A stretch of DNA of 53,816 nucleotides from Streptomyces tateyamensis (GTDB taxonomy: Bacteria; Actinomycetota; Actinomycetes; Streptomycetales; Streptomycetaceae), in contig NZ_PYBW01000074.1 of NCBI RefSeq assembly GCF_003205575.1, forward strand, positions 1 through 53,816, written 5' to 3'. Below the pieces are notes generated by a model. It worked only from the letters and a program-made list of their open reading frames with translations, ran no database searches and was not told where the DNA came from. This document shows positions 31,364 to 44,011 of the stretch, piece after piece; the stretch's first letter is position 1; every line of letters starts with the position of its first letter. Made by a program: the position numbers and the translations under genes.

Positions 31364-31417
31364 TTATCTCGACATCGAGATAACTCGGCGCTATGATTTA
31401 TCTCGACATCAAGATAC
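31364..31417 (+). promoter_or_regulatory. acnA promoter flanked by two palindromic operators
   Basis: Operator 1, TATCTCGACATCGAGATA (31365-31382), is a perfect inverted repeat with spacer CA. Operator 2, TATCTCGACATCAAGATA (31399-31416), differs at one base; the starts are 34 bp apart. Between them lie TCGACA (31369-31374) and TATGAT (31392-31397) with 17-bp spacing, so operator 1 covers the -35 and operator 2 the start site. The arrangement implies repression. A MarR-family regulator such as TamR, known to control aconitase in S. coelicolor, is a candidate. Confidence 0.75.
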
Positions 31418-31511
31418 TTGCCGAGAGGCGATCCACGGGCTTCCTCGTGTGGGCAGCGTCTGGGCACCACAACCCCCACGTGCCGCACGAAGCACCTAGA
31501 AGGAGTCAGTC

Positions 31512-34160
<2,649 letters not shown>

Positions 34161-34198
34161 ACCTGCCGCTGAGCCGGCGCCGGGCCCCAGGGCCGGTA

Positions 34199-34235
34199 CG
34201 GACCGCGTCCCTCCCAGGCGGAGGGGCGCGGTCCG
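34199..34235 (+). terminator. acnA terminator
   Basis: CGGACCGCGTCCCTC / GAGGGGCGCGGTCCG: 15-bp stem with one T-G wobble and a 7-nt loop, 38 nt after acnA. Confidence 0.9.
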
Positions 34236-34351
34236 CGCCGTTTGCGGACCCACCCCTGCCGCCGTGTCCGGCGCGCCCCCCGCCGGTCTGCCGACCTGAC
34301 CGCGCCCCGCCACCCGGAACTGGCCGAAACCCGCCGTGGCGGTCCCGGCCC

Positions 34352-34407
34352 TTGTGCACACGGTCCTGCACGGACTAAACCTCTGTCTCAGCTTGGTCCA
34401 GACCATT
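34352..34407 (+). promoter_or_regulatory. Chitinase promoter region with DasR site
   Basis: CTTGGTCCAGACCATT (34392-34407) closely matches the DasR-responsive element consensus ACTGGTCTAGACCACT; the core TGGTC-N2-GACCA is perfectly symmetric. TTGTGC (34352) with CTAAAC about 17 bp downstream is a possible promoter placing the site near the transcript start. GlcNAc-phosphate relief of DasR would then induce the chitinase. Confidence 0.7.
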
Positions 34408-34463
34408 CCGGTCCTCGGGCCCCATGTCTGATGCTGTCTCAGAGAGAGCCACAGGTCTCCCGC

Positions 34464-35795
<1,332 letters not shown>

Positions 35796-35874
35796 GGTCC
35801 GCCGGGTCGGACCGGGGCCGAGGCACACCTGACGGGCCCGGGGCCGAGGTCCGCCGGACCCCTCCGGCACGCCC

Positions 35875-35919
35875 TGCGCAGCTTCGCGCGACCACGCTGT
35901 GGTTGCGCGAAGCTGCGCA
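35875..35919 (+). terminator. Long near-perfect palindrome terminator after the chitinase gene
   Basis: TGCGCAGCTTCGCGC / GCGCGAAGCTGCGCA (15 bp), then a G-T wobble, then ACCAC / GTGGT closing loop GCT: 21 paired positions in 45 nt, followed by TTTCTATGTT. Confidence 0.92.
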
Positions 35920-36263
35920 TTTCTATGTTCATTTGAGCAGAACCCCGCTATCGTGCTCCGCACGCAAGGCAACGTTCAGGTAGCGCCGAGAAATACGCAG
36001 GCTTCCTGAACATTGCACATGCTGCACCGCCGACAACGCTTTGAGTGCTGCACGCCGTTACCGACGGGCAGACTATTGCCGCCGAATGAACAGTGGACTA
36101 TACCTTTGCCCATCGACGATACCCCTTCTGACCGGCACCTTAGCCGCGAGGCACGGTTAAGGCACGGAGCGGGGGCGGCAGTTGACTGGTCGTCAGTTCG
36201 CTTTTTCGGCCGCACGTCGGTTCACCTCTGCATCACTCGGACACTGAGGGGTTAGGGCACCAC
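35920..36263 (+). promoter_or_regulatory. ngcE upstream region, lower GC
   Basis: 344 bp with noticeably more A/T than its surroundings and no supported gene. It holds an imperfect inverted repeat CACCTTAGCC ... GGTTAAGGCAC (about 36138-36166) with GGCACGG twice, and ACTGGTCGTCAGT (36185-36197), half of which matches a DasR site. Control by DasR and the ROK regulator NgcR is expected from other streptomycetes. A -35/-10 pair was not assigned. Confidence 0.5.
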
Positions 36264-37661
36264 ATGGGCTCTGCAACTGAGTACAACCGCCGCGACATCT
36301 TCAAGCGCGCGGCCGCTGTCACCGTCCTGGCGGCCGGTGGCGGCTCGCTGCTCGCGGCCTGCGCCGGGGGTACCGGCGGCAGCAGCGACGCCAAGAGCAG
36401 CTCTTCCACGGGCACCGGCAGCGCCACCAACCCGTTCGGGGTCAAGGCGAGCGACCCGCTGGACGTCGTGATCTTCAAGGGCGGGTACGGCGACGACTAC
36501 GCCAAGGCCTTCGAGGACATGTACAAGAAGACCTACTCCGGCGCCACCATCAGCCACCTGGGCACCCAGGACATCAGCCCCAAGCTCCAGCCGCGCTTCA
36601 ACGCGGGCAACCCGCCGGACGTCGTCGACGACTCCGGCGCCCAGCAGATGAAGATCGACGTGTTGGCCGGCGCGGACCAGCTCACCGACCTCAGCGTGCT
36701 GCTCGACGCGCCCTACCTGGACGACCCGTCCAAGAAGATCCGCGACGTGCTGCTGCCCGGCACCATCGAGCAGGGCACCATCAACGGCAAGATGTACTCG
36801 CTCAACTACGTCTACACCGTGTACGGCCTGTGGTACTCCAACAAGCTGTTCAAGGAGAAGGGCTGGGCCGTCCCGAAGACCTGGGACGACTTCATCACCC
36901 TGTGCGGCACCATCAAGGCGGCCGGCATCGCGCCCTTCGCCCACCAGGGCAAGTACCCCTACTACGCCAACTACGTGATCCTGGACCTGATCGCCAAGCA
37001 GGGCGGCCTGGACCTGGTCAAGAAGATCGACGCCTGCGACCCGACCGCCTGGGACGACCCGGCCGTGCTGGCCGGCGTCAGCGCCTTCTACAAGATCATG
37101 GCGGGCGACTTCCTGCTCCCGGGCACCAACGGCATGACCCACACCGAGTCGCAGACCGCCTGGTGCCAGGGCAAGGCCGCCTTCATCCCCTCCGGCTCGT
37201 GGCTGGAGAACGAGATGATCAAGGTCACCCCGGCCGACTTCGACATGGCCTTCCTGCCGATTCCGTCGCTGAGCGGCGACAAGCTGCCCCCCACCGCGGT
37301 GCGGGCCGGCGCCGGCGAGCCGTTCATCGTCCCGAGCAAGGGCAAGAACAAGAACGGCGGCCTGGAGTTCCTGCGGATGATGCTGACGAAGGAGGGCTCC
37401 GGCAAGTTCGCCGCGGCCGCCAACTCGCTCACCGTGCTCAAGGACGGCATCGGCGCCGACGTGGTGCTCAAGCCGGGCACCAAGTCCTCCTCGGTGGCGG
37501 TCACCGCGGCCGGCACCGGTACGTTCAACTTCACCTACCCGGACCTGCAGACGGCCTTCGACACCGAGCTGCAGAACGCCACCAACGAGCTGGTCAACAA
37601 GCGGATCAGCCCGGCCGACTGGGTCGCCCGCGGCAAGGCCGCGACCTCCAAGAAGGTCTGA
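36264..37661 (+). CDS. ngcE: NgcE: GlcNAc/chitobiose ABC transporter substrate-binding lipoprotein
   Basis: A 465-aa lipoprotein. The N-terminus has a twin-arginine motif (NRRDIFKR, R9-R10) and lipobox LLAAC (C33), so it is probably Tat-exported and lipid-anchored. A Gly/Ser/Thr linker precedes a type-1 extracellular solute-binding domain (DVVIFKGGYGDDYAKAFEDMYKK ... RFNAGNPPDVVDDSGAQ ... YSNKLFKEKGWAVPKTWDDF). Sequence and order match NgcEFG of Streptomyces, which imports N-acetylglucosamine and diacetylchitobiose. A hairpin after it probably gives more binding protein than permease. Confidence 0.9.
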   Translation: MGSATEYNRRDIFKRAAAVTVLAAGGGSLLAACAGGTGGSSDAKSSSSTGTGSATNPFGVKASDPLDVVIFKGGYGDDYAKAFEDMYKKTYSGATISHLGTQDISPKLQPRFNAGNPPDVVDDSGAQQMKIDVLAGADQLTDLSVLLDAPYLDDPSKKIRDVLLPGTIEQGTINGKMYSLNYVYTVYGLWYSNKLFKEKGWAVPKTWDDFITLCGTIKAAGIAPFAHQGKYPYYANYVILDLIAKQGGLDLVKKIDACDPTAWDDPAVLAGVSAFYKIMAGDFLLPGTNGMTHTESQTAWCQGKAAFIPSGSWLENEMIKVTPADFDMAFLPIPSLSGDKLPPTAVRAGAGEPFIVPSKGKNKNGGLEFLRMMLTKEGSGKFAAAANSLTVLKDGIGADVVLKPGTKSSSVAVTAAGTGTFNFTYPDLQTAFDTELQNATNELVNKRISPADWVARGKAATSKKV

Positions 37662-37692
37662 CACCCGCGCAGGCCTCGGTACCACCTCCGGA

Positions 37693-37720
37693 CACCGGGG
37701 CCCGCTCGCGGGCCCCGGTG
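37693..37720 (+). terminator. Intercistronic hairpin, ngcE-ngcF
   Basis: CACCGGGGCCCG / CGGGCCCCGGTG with loop CTCG, about 12 bp. Placed between the binding-protein and permease genes, it could act as a partial terminator or 3' stabiliser that sets subunit ratios. Confidence 0.75.
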
Positions 37721-37802
37721 CTTCCACGCGCCCCGCTGAATCAACCCCCGCGCACCTTCGAGCCTGTCTGACCACAGGCTGTGGCGGACAGGAGCAGCTC
37801 CC

Positions 37803-38735
37803 ATGCGTCATCGCAAATACCCCTTCATCGTGGGGTTCCTCTTCCTCCCGGTGCTGCTGTACGTGGCCCTGGTCATCTGGCCGTACCTGCAGACCTTCGG
37901 GTACTCGATGACCGACTGGTCGGGTGCCTCGCAGCAGATGAACTTCATCGGCCTGAGGAACTACACCAAGCTCTTCGGCGACAGCACCTTCCTGCTCGCG
38001 CTGCAGCACAACCTGCTGCTGCTGCTCGTGCTGCCGCTGGTCACCATCCTGCTGGCGCTGTTCTTCGCCTTCATGCTCAACGTGGGCGGCCGCAGCGGTA
38101 CCGGCGGCGTGCAGGGGGTGCGCGGGGCGGCCTTCTACAAGGTCGTCTTCTTCTTCCCGCAGGTGCTCTCGGTCGCCATCCTCTCGGTCCTCTTCCAGGG
38201 CGTGTACCGCACCGACCAGGGCGGTCTGCTCAACGGCGTGCTGGTCAAGCTGGGCCTGGAGGACGCGAACCACCCGTGGCAGTGGCTGGCCGACCCCGAC
38301 CTCGGCCTGTGGTGCGTGGTGGGCGTGCTGGTCTGGTCCGGCGTCGGCTTCTACCTGGTGCTCTTCTCGGCCGCGATGCAGAACGTGCCGAAGGACATCT
38401 ACGAGGCCGCCCTGCTGGACGGCGCCGGGCGCGCCCAGACCTTCTTCAAGATCACCCTGCCGCTGCTCTGGGAGACCGTCCAGACCGCCTGGGTCTACCT
38501 GGCGATCGCCGCCATGGACGCCTTCGCGCTGGTCTCCACCATGACCCCCGGTGCGTACTACGGCGGTGGCCCGGACCACCACAGCGAGATCATGGCGACC
38601 CTGCTGATGCGCAACTTCATCACCTACGGCAAGGCCGGCTACGCCTGCGCCATGGGAGTGGTGATCTTCTTCATCACCCTGGTCCTGTCCGTCGTCTCGC
38701 TCCGGGTCACCCGGCGCGAGAAGATCGAGTTCTGA
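37803..38735 (+). CDS. ngcF: NgcF: sugar ABC transporter permease
   Basis: A 310-aa inner membrane permease of the MalF type, six membrane segments (first IVGFLFLPVLLYVALVIWPYL). The EAA motif that contacts the ATPase is EAALLDGAGRAQTFFKITLPLL (about 202-223). RBS ACAGGAG precedes ATG. It works with NgcG and an ATPase encoded elsewhere (MsiK in streptomycetes); none is present here. Confidence 0.92.
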   Translation: MRHRKYPFIVGFLFLPVLLYVALVIWPYLQTFGYSMTDWSGASQQMNFIGLRNYTKLFGDSTFLLALQHNLLLLLVLPLVTILLALFFAFMLNVGGRSGTGGVQGVRGAAFYKVVFFFPQVLSVAILSVLFQGVYRTDQGGLLNGVLVKLGLEDANHPWQWLADPDLGLWCVVGVLVWSGVGFYLVLFSAAMQNVPKDIYEAALLDGAGRAQTFFKITLPLLWETVQTAWVYLAIAAMDAFALVSTMTPGAYYGGGPDHHSEIMATLLMRNFITYGKAGYACAMGVVIFFITLVLSVVSLRVTRREKIEF

Positions 38736-38746
38736 GGTCACCCGGC

Positions 38747-39694
38747 ATGAGCACTAACACCGACGCGGCCACCGTTCCGGCCCAGCGCTCCGGCTCCGAC
38801 GCGCCGCGCAAGCCCGCGCGCGAGCAGCGCTTCGCCGACGGCGGGGGGATCCTCAACGTCTTCTCGCACGGCTTCCTGGCCCTGTGGGCCCTGATGATCA
38901 TCGTCCCGCTGATCTGGATCGTGCTGGGCTCGTTCAAGACCAACGCGCAGATCGGCGGCAGCGCCTGGAGCTGGCCCTCGCACTGGCACCTCGACGCCTT
39001 CTCCCGGGCCTGGACCAAGGGCATCGGCGGCTTCTTCGCCAACACCGTGATCGTGCTGGCCGGTTCGCTCACGCTGACGATGCTGCTCGGCGCGATGGCG
39101 GCCTACGTGCTGGCCCGCTACGAGTTCCGCGGCAACCGGACCATCTACTACTTCTTCGTGGCCGGCGCGATGTTCCCGGTCTACCTGGCCCTGGTCCCGC
39201 TCTTCTTCATGGTGAAGAACCTCGGGCAGATTTCGCCGCTGCTCGGGCTGAACAGCTACCTGGGCCTGATCCTGGTGTACACGGCCTACTCGCTGCCGTT
39301 CACCGTCTTCTTCCTCTACTCCTTCTTCCGCTCGCTGCCGACCGCGGTGCACGAGGCCGCGATGATCGACGGCTGCTCGCACACCCGGGCCTTCTTCCAG
39401 GTCATGGTGCCGATGGCGAAGTCGGGGCTGATCAGCGTCTTCATCTTCAACGTGCTCGGCCAGTGGAACCAGTACCTGCTGCCGGTCACCCTCATGCAGC
39501 AGCAGAGCGGCACCGACCCGGACCGCTCGATGCTGGCCCAGGGCCTGATGAACCTGGCCGTGCAGAGCGGCTACGCGAGCGACTTCCCGGGCCTGTTCGC
39601 CGGGATGACCATCGCGATGCTGCCGGTGCTGGTGGTCTACCTGTCCTTCCAGAAGCAGGTCCAGGCCGGCCTCACCTCGGCCACCCTCAAGTAG
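38747..39694 (+). CDS. ngcG: NgcG: sugar ABC transporter permease
   Basis: A 315-aa MalG-type permease. A cytoplasmic N-terminal tail of about 40 residues is followed by six membrane segments (GFLALWALMIIVPLIWIVLGSF first). The EAA loop is HEAAMIDGCSHTRAFFQVMVPMAKSGL. It begins 11 nt after ngcF, with the RBS spanning the gap. Last gene of ngcEFG. Confidence 0.92.
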   Translation: MSTNTDAATVPAQRSGSDAPRKPAREQRFADGGGILNVFSHGFLALWALMIIVPLIWIVLGSFKTNAQIGGSAWSWPSHWHLDAFSRAWTKGIGGFFANTVIVLAGSLTLTMLLGAMAAYVLARYEFRGNRTIYYFFVAGAMFPVYLALVPLFFMVKNLGQISPLLGLNSYLGLILVYTAYSLPFTVFFLYSFFRSLPTAVHEAAMIDGCSHTRAFFQVMVPMAKSGLISVFIFNVLGQWNQYLLPVTLMQQQSGTDPDRSMLAQGLMNLAVQSGYASDFPGLFAGMTIAMLPVLVVYLSFQKQVQAGLTSATLK

Positions 39695-39709
39695 TCGGCC
39701 GCACCGACG

Positions 39710-39744
39710 CGAACGGCCCGCCCCGGTCAGGGGCGGGCCGTTCG
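39710..39744. terminator. Bidirectional terminator, ngcG / pepN
   Basis: CGAACGGCCCGCCCC / GGGGCGGGCCGTTCG, a perfect 15-bp stem with loop GGTCA, between convergent genes. Confidence 0.92.
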
Positions 39745-39757
39745 GCGTGACGGCGGC

Positions 39758-42328
39758 TCAGCCGCGGTCGACCGCCTGCGCGCGCAGCGCCCGGGCCAGC
39801 TCGTCACGGGACTCGATCACCAGTCGGCGAAGCGCCGGGGCGGCTGCCGGGTGCCCGGTGAGCCAGGCGTCGGTGGCGTCCAGGGTCGCCTGGTCGGTCT
39901 GCAGCCGCGGGAAGAAGCCGCCGACGAAGCGGATCGCGATCTCGATGCTGCGCTCGGCCCAGATGGCCTCCAGCAGCTCGAAGTAGCGCTCGGTGTACGG
40001 CGCGGTCAGCCCGCGCTGCCCGGCCTGGGCGAAGCCCGCGGTCTGGGCGCCGACCATGGCGTTGGGCAGCAGGTCGGAGTCGGCCACCGCGGACCAGGCG
40101 GCCGCCTTGGCCTCGGCGGTGGGCCGGGCGGCGAGTGCCTGGGTGGCCTTCTGGCTGCCGCTGGCGGTGTTGTCCCGCTTCAGCTCGGCGTCCAGCTCGG
40201 CCACCGTGGCCCGCCCGGCCGCGGCCAGCGCGATCCACAGCGACCAGCGCAGGTCCTGGTCCACCTCGAGGCCGTCGATCCGGGCGGTGCCGGCCAGCAG
40301 GCCCTCCAGCAGCTGGTGCTCCTGCGGACCCTGCGCGACGGCAGCGGTGAACCGGGCCCAGGCCAGCTGGTGGTCGCTGCCCGGGGTGGCCGCGCGCAGC
40401 TCGCGCAGCGCGCACTCGGCCAGCAGCCGGCCGCCCTCGGCCCGGTAGGCCGGGTCGGCGAACAGGTCCAGCGCGGCCTTGGCCTGGGTGTGCAGCGACT
40501 GCAGCACGCCGATGTCCGACTCCCGGCCGGCGAAGCGCAGCACCAGGTCCAGGTAGTCGCGGGCCGGCAGCAGGCCGTCCCGGGTCAGGTTCCAGCAGGC
40601 CGACCAGGCCAGCGCCCGGGCCAGCGGCTCCTCGATGTCGCCGAGCGCGGAGCGCAGGGTGGCCAGCGAGTCCTCGTCGAAGCGGATCTTGCAGTACGTC
40701 AGGTCGTCGTCGTTGACCAGCACCAGGGCCGGGCGGGCCCGGCCGGCCAGCTCCGGCACCACGGTGCGGGCGCCGGCCGCGTCCAGCTCGACCCGGGCGG
40801 TGCGGCGCAGCGCGCCGTCGGCCTCCCGGTCGTAGAGGCCGATCGCGATCCGGTGCGGGCGCAGCGGCTCCCCGTCCTGCAGCACCGCGAGCTCGGTGAT
40901 CCGTCCCTCGGCGTCACAGGTCAGCTGCGGGGTCAGCGAGTTGACGCCGGCGGTCTGCAGCCAGCCGGCGGACCACTCGGCCATCGCCTGCTCGCCGCGC
41001 CCGGAGGTGGCGGCCAGCACCTCCAGCAGGTCGCCGAGCACCGTGTTGCCGAAGGCGTGCTGCTGGAAGTAGCGGCGGGCACCCTCGAAGAACGGCTCCC
41101 GGCCGGCGTAGGCGACCAGCTGCTTGAGCACCGAGGCGCCCTTGGCGTAGGTGATGCCGTCGAAGTTGAGCTTGGCGTCCTCGACGTCGCGGATGTCCGC
41201 GGTGATCGGGTGGGTGGTCGGGTACTGGTCCTGCCGGTAGGCCCAGGCCTTGCGCTGGTTGGCGAAAGTCACCCAGGCGGCCTGGTACTTGGTGGCCTCC
41301 TGCTGGGCGAAGGAGCCCATGAAGTCCGCGAAGGACTCCTTGAGCCACAGGTCGTCCCACCACTTCATGGTGACCAGGTCGCCGAACCACATGTGCGCCA
41401 TCTCGTGCAGGATGACGTTGGCCCGTGCCTCGTAGGCGGCCTCGGTGACCTTGGAGCGGAAGACGAAGTCCTCCCGGAAGGTCACGCAGCCCGGGTTCTC
41501 CATCGCGCCGATGTTGTACTCCGGCACGAAGCACTGGTCGTACTTGCCGAACGGGTACGGGTACTGGAACTCCTCGTGGAAGAAGTCCAGGCCCTGCTTG
41601 GTGACGGCGAAGATCTCCTCGGCGTCGAAGTACGGCGCCAGCGACCTGCGGCAGGTGGCGGCCAGCGGGATCTCCAGCGTGCTGCCGTCGGCCAGTTGCC
41701 GGCTCCAGTGGTCGCGGGCCACGTGGTACGGGCCGGCCACCACGGCCGTCAGGTAGGTGGAGATCGGCCTGGTCTCCAGGAACCGCCAGGTCCGGGCGTC
41801 CCCGTCGGTCGCGCTGCTCTCCTCGGCGCCGTTGGCGTACACGTCCCAGGCGGCGGGGGCGGTCACGGTGAACCGGTAGGGCGCCTTCAGGTCCGGCTGC
41901 TCGAAGTTGGCGAACACCCGACGGGCCTCGGCGGGCTCGAAGTGGGTGTAGAGGTAGGTCTCGCCGTCCGCCGGGTCGACGAAGCGGTGCAGGCCCTCTC
42001 CGGTGCGGCTGTAGGCGCAGTCCGCGACCACCACCAGCTCGTTCTGCGCCGCCAGGCCGGTCAGCGCGACCCGGGCCCCGTCGTAGACGGCGGCCGGGTC
42101 CAGCTCGCGGCCGTTCAGCGTCACCGCGCGCACCCGCGGCGCCAGCAGGTCCGCGAAGGACCCGGCGCCCGGCTCGGTGCAGCGGAAGCGGATGGTGGTG
42201 GTGGAGACGAAGGTGGACGCGGTGGCGTCCGGCGCGCTGGTGAGGTCGAGGTGGACCTCGTAGCCGTCCACGCTGAGGAGGCCGGCGCGCTGCTGTGCTT
42301 CGTCCCGGCTGAGGTTCTTGCCCGGCAC
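39758..42328 (-). CDS. pepN: Aminopeptidase N (M1 zinc metallopeptidase)
   Basis: An 856-aa cytoplasmic peptidase releasing N-terminal residues. The zinc site is H308-E-M-A-H312 with E331 (LKESF); the substrate motif GAMEN lies in EYNIGAMENPGC. The C-terminal ERAP1-like helical domain completes the actinobacterial PepN length. GTG at 42328 was chosen: AAAGGAG lies 7-8 nt upstream; a longer frame to 42415 has no RBS. Confidence 0.94.
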   Translation of the reverse strand: MPGKNLSRDEAQQRAGLLSVDGYEVHLDLTSAPDATASTFVSTTTIRFRCTEPGAGSFADLLAPRVRAVTLNGRELDPAAVYDGARVALTGLAAQNELVVVADCAYSRTGEGLHRFVDPADGETYLYTHFEPAEARRVFANFEQPDLKAPYRFTVTAPAAWDVYANGAEESSATDGDARTWRFLETRPISTYLTAVVAGPYHVARDHWSRQLADGSTLEIPLAATCRRSLAPYFDAEEIFAVTKQGLDFFHEEFQYPYPFGKYDQCFVPEYNIGAMENPGCVTFREDFVFRSKVTEAAYEARANVILHEMAHMWFGDLVTMKWWDDLWLKESFADFMGSFAQQEATKYQAAWVTFANQRKAWAYRQDQYPTTHPITADIRDVEDAKLNFDGITYAKGASVLKQLVAYAGREPFFEGARRYFQQHAFGNTVLGDLLEVLAATSGRGEQAMAEWSAGWLQTAGVNSLTPQLTCDAEGRITELAVLQDGEPLRPHRIAIGLYDREADGALRRTARVELDAAGARTVVPELAGRARPALVLVNDDDLTYCKIRFDEDSLATLRSALGDIEEPLARALAWSACWNLTRDGLLPARDYLDLVLRFAGRESDIGVLQSLHTQAKAALDLFADPAYRAEGGRLLAECALRELRAATPGSDHQLAWARFTAAVAQGPQEHQLLEGLLAGTARIDGLEVDQDLRWSLWIALAAAGRATVAELDAELKRDNTASGSQKATQALAARPTAEAKAAAWSAVADSDLLPNAMVGAQTAGFAQAGQRGLTAPYTERYFELLEAIWAERSIEIAIRFVGGFFPRLQTDQATLDATDAWLTGHPAAAPALRRLVIESRDELARALRAQAVDRG

Positions 42329-42398
42329 TGCGGTACTCCTTTGTCCGGCTCGCACGGTGGTGCAGGTCACGGGGCAGGTCCTGCCCCAGAGCATCCTT

Positions 42399-43802
42399 TC
42401 ACGCAGCCCTTGCACGACGCTGGCGCCAGTAGCCGACCGCGCTGAGCGCTGCCACCAGCACCCCGGCTGCGTACAGCTGGGCCCGGTCGCCGGGCGTGGT
42501 GGTCATCAGGGCCAGCACCCCGGCCACCGCCGCGATCGCCAGCCAGGTGAGGTACGGGTAGGCCCACATCCGCACCGTCAGCAGTTCGGGCGCCTCGCGC
42601 TCCAGCCGGCGGCGCATCCGCAACTGGGCCGCGCCGATGAAGAGCCAGACCACCAGGATGGCCACGCCGGTGGTGTTCATCAGCCAGCTGAAGACGGTGT
42701 CCGGCCACCAGTAGCCGGCCAGCACGGCCGCGAAGCCGAAGGCGCAGGAGGCCAGCACCGCCGCCCGCGGCACCCCGCCGCCCACCTTGGCCGGCACCCT
42801 GGGGCCCTGGCCGCGGGCGACCAGCGAGAAGGCCATCCGGGAGGCGCCGTAGATGTTGGCGTTCATCGCGCTCAGCAGGGCGATGAGGACCACGGCCTTC
42901 ATCACCAGCGCCGCGCCGGGCACGCCGAGCACCTGGAGCACCGTCACGTACGGGCCCTGGGTGACCACCTTCGGGTCGTTCCACGGCACCAGGGTGACCA
43001 CCAGGGCCATCGAGCCGACGTAGAAGAGCGCGATCCGCCAGACCGCGGTGCGCACCGCGCGGGCCACGTTGCGCCGCGGGTCGTCGGACTCGGCGGCCGC
43101 GATGGTCACCGTCTCCAGCCCGCCGTAGGCGAAGACGGAGGCCAGCAGGCCGGTGACCAGCCCGCTGGTGCCGGCCGGCAGGAAGCCGCCGTGGCCGGTC
43201 AGGTTGGCGGTGCCGGGGGCCGTGCCGAGCACCCCGGTCACGCCCAGTACGCCGAGCACCAGGAAGGCCGCGATCGCGCTGATCTTGATCGCGGCGAACC
43301 AGAACTCGAACTCGCCGAAGTTCTTCACCGCGGTCAGGTTGCTGGCGCAGAAGAAGGCCATGAAGACGCCGACCCAGGCCCAGCCGGGCACCCCGGGCAG
43401 CCAGGAGTGCATGATCGCGCCGGCCGCGGTGGCCTCGGCGGCCACACCGCAGCAGAGCATCACCCAGTACATCCACCCGGCCGTCAGGCCGGCCCACGGG
43501 CCGATCTCGCGCTCGGCGTGCACCGAGAAGGAGCCGGAGGCGGGGTGCGCGGCGGACATCTCGCCGAGCATCCGCATGACCAGCATCACCAGCAGCCCGG
43601 AGGCCGCGAAGGCCAGCACCACGGCCGGCCCGGCCGCCGCGATGCCGGCCCCCGAACCGACGAAGAGGCCCGCCCCGATCACCCCGCCCAGGGCGATCAT
43701 CGACAGGTGACGCTGCTTCAGACCGCGCGCGAGCTGAGGTGCGGCCGAGTCGGCCGGTGCGGGTTGCGAGGCCGGGGGAGCAGGGGTGTTGGTGGCGGTC
43801 AT
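42399..43802 (-). CDS. Amino acid permease (APC superfamily)
   Basis: A 467-aa, 12-segment transporter. LKQRHLSMIALGGVIGAGLFVGSGAGIAAAGPAVVL is the conserved first segment of the GabP/AnsP/CycA-type amino acid/proton symporters. EMSAAHPASGSFSVHAEREIGPWAGLTAGWMYW and the loop FWFAAIKISAIAAF are also typical. The substrate cannot be told. ATG 43802 was chosen over a GTG at 43841. pepN starts 70 bp downstream on the same strand, so peptide breakdown and amino acid transport may be co-expressed. Confidence 0.9.
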   Translation of the reverse strand: MTATNTPAPPASQPAPADSAAPQLARGLKQRHLSMIALGGVIGAGLFVGSGAGIAAAGPAVVLAFAASGLLVMLVMRMLGEMSAAHPASGSFSVHAEREIGPWAGLTAGWMYWVMLCCGVAAEATAAGAIMHSWLPGVPGWAWVGVFMAFFCASNLTAVKNFGEFEFWFAAIKISAIAAFLVLGVLGVTGVLGTAPGTANLTGHGGFLPAGTSGLVTGLLASVFAYGGLETVTIAAAESDDPRRNVARAVRTAVWRIALFYVGSMALVVTLVPWNDPKVVTQGPYVTVLQVLGVPGAALVMKAVVLIALLSAMNANIYGASRMAFSLVARGQGPRVPAKVGGGVPRAAVLASCAFGFAAVLAGYWWPDTVFSWLMNTTGVAILVVWLFIGAAQLRMRRRLEREAPELLTVRMWAYPYLTWLAIAAVAGVLALMTTTPGDRAQLYAAGVLVAALSAVGYWRQRRARAA

Positions 43803-44011
43803 CGGGATCCAGACGTTCGTAATACGGACAGCGGCATCCACTATCCGGGATGACGATGGGCGGTCCGATGCCGGTTCACGATCCGGACCGGGTGCTCACC
43901 CGCCGTAACCGCTTGGTCGCGCCATCGGCTGCCGACCCCCGGCCAGGCCGATCTGACGCACTGGCGGTCCCTTGGCGGCCCCTGGTCCGGGTGCATGCCA
44001 CACTCGTGCCC
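43803..44011. promoter_or_regulatory. Divergent promoters, permease / rpiB
   Basis: CACACT (43999-44004) ends 7 nt before the rpiB ATG at 44012, a leaderless-type -10. The 9-mer palindrome CGTAATACG (43818-43826) lies in the permease leader, and CGGTCC ... GGACCG (43861-43890) is centred between the genes. Confidence 0.4.

Noticed and set aside
36013..36255. 80-residue open frame upstream of ngcE
   Set aside because: No RBS, atypical codon use and composition; it lies in the lower-GC regulatory stretch.
36252..38741. An 829-residue minus-strand frame over ngcE-ngcF
   Set aside because: Antisense to two well-conserved transporter genes; no domains seen.
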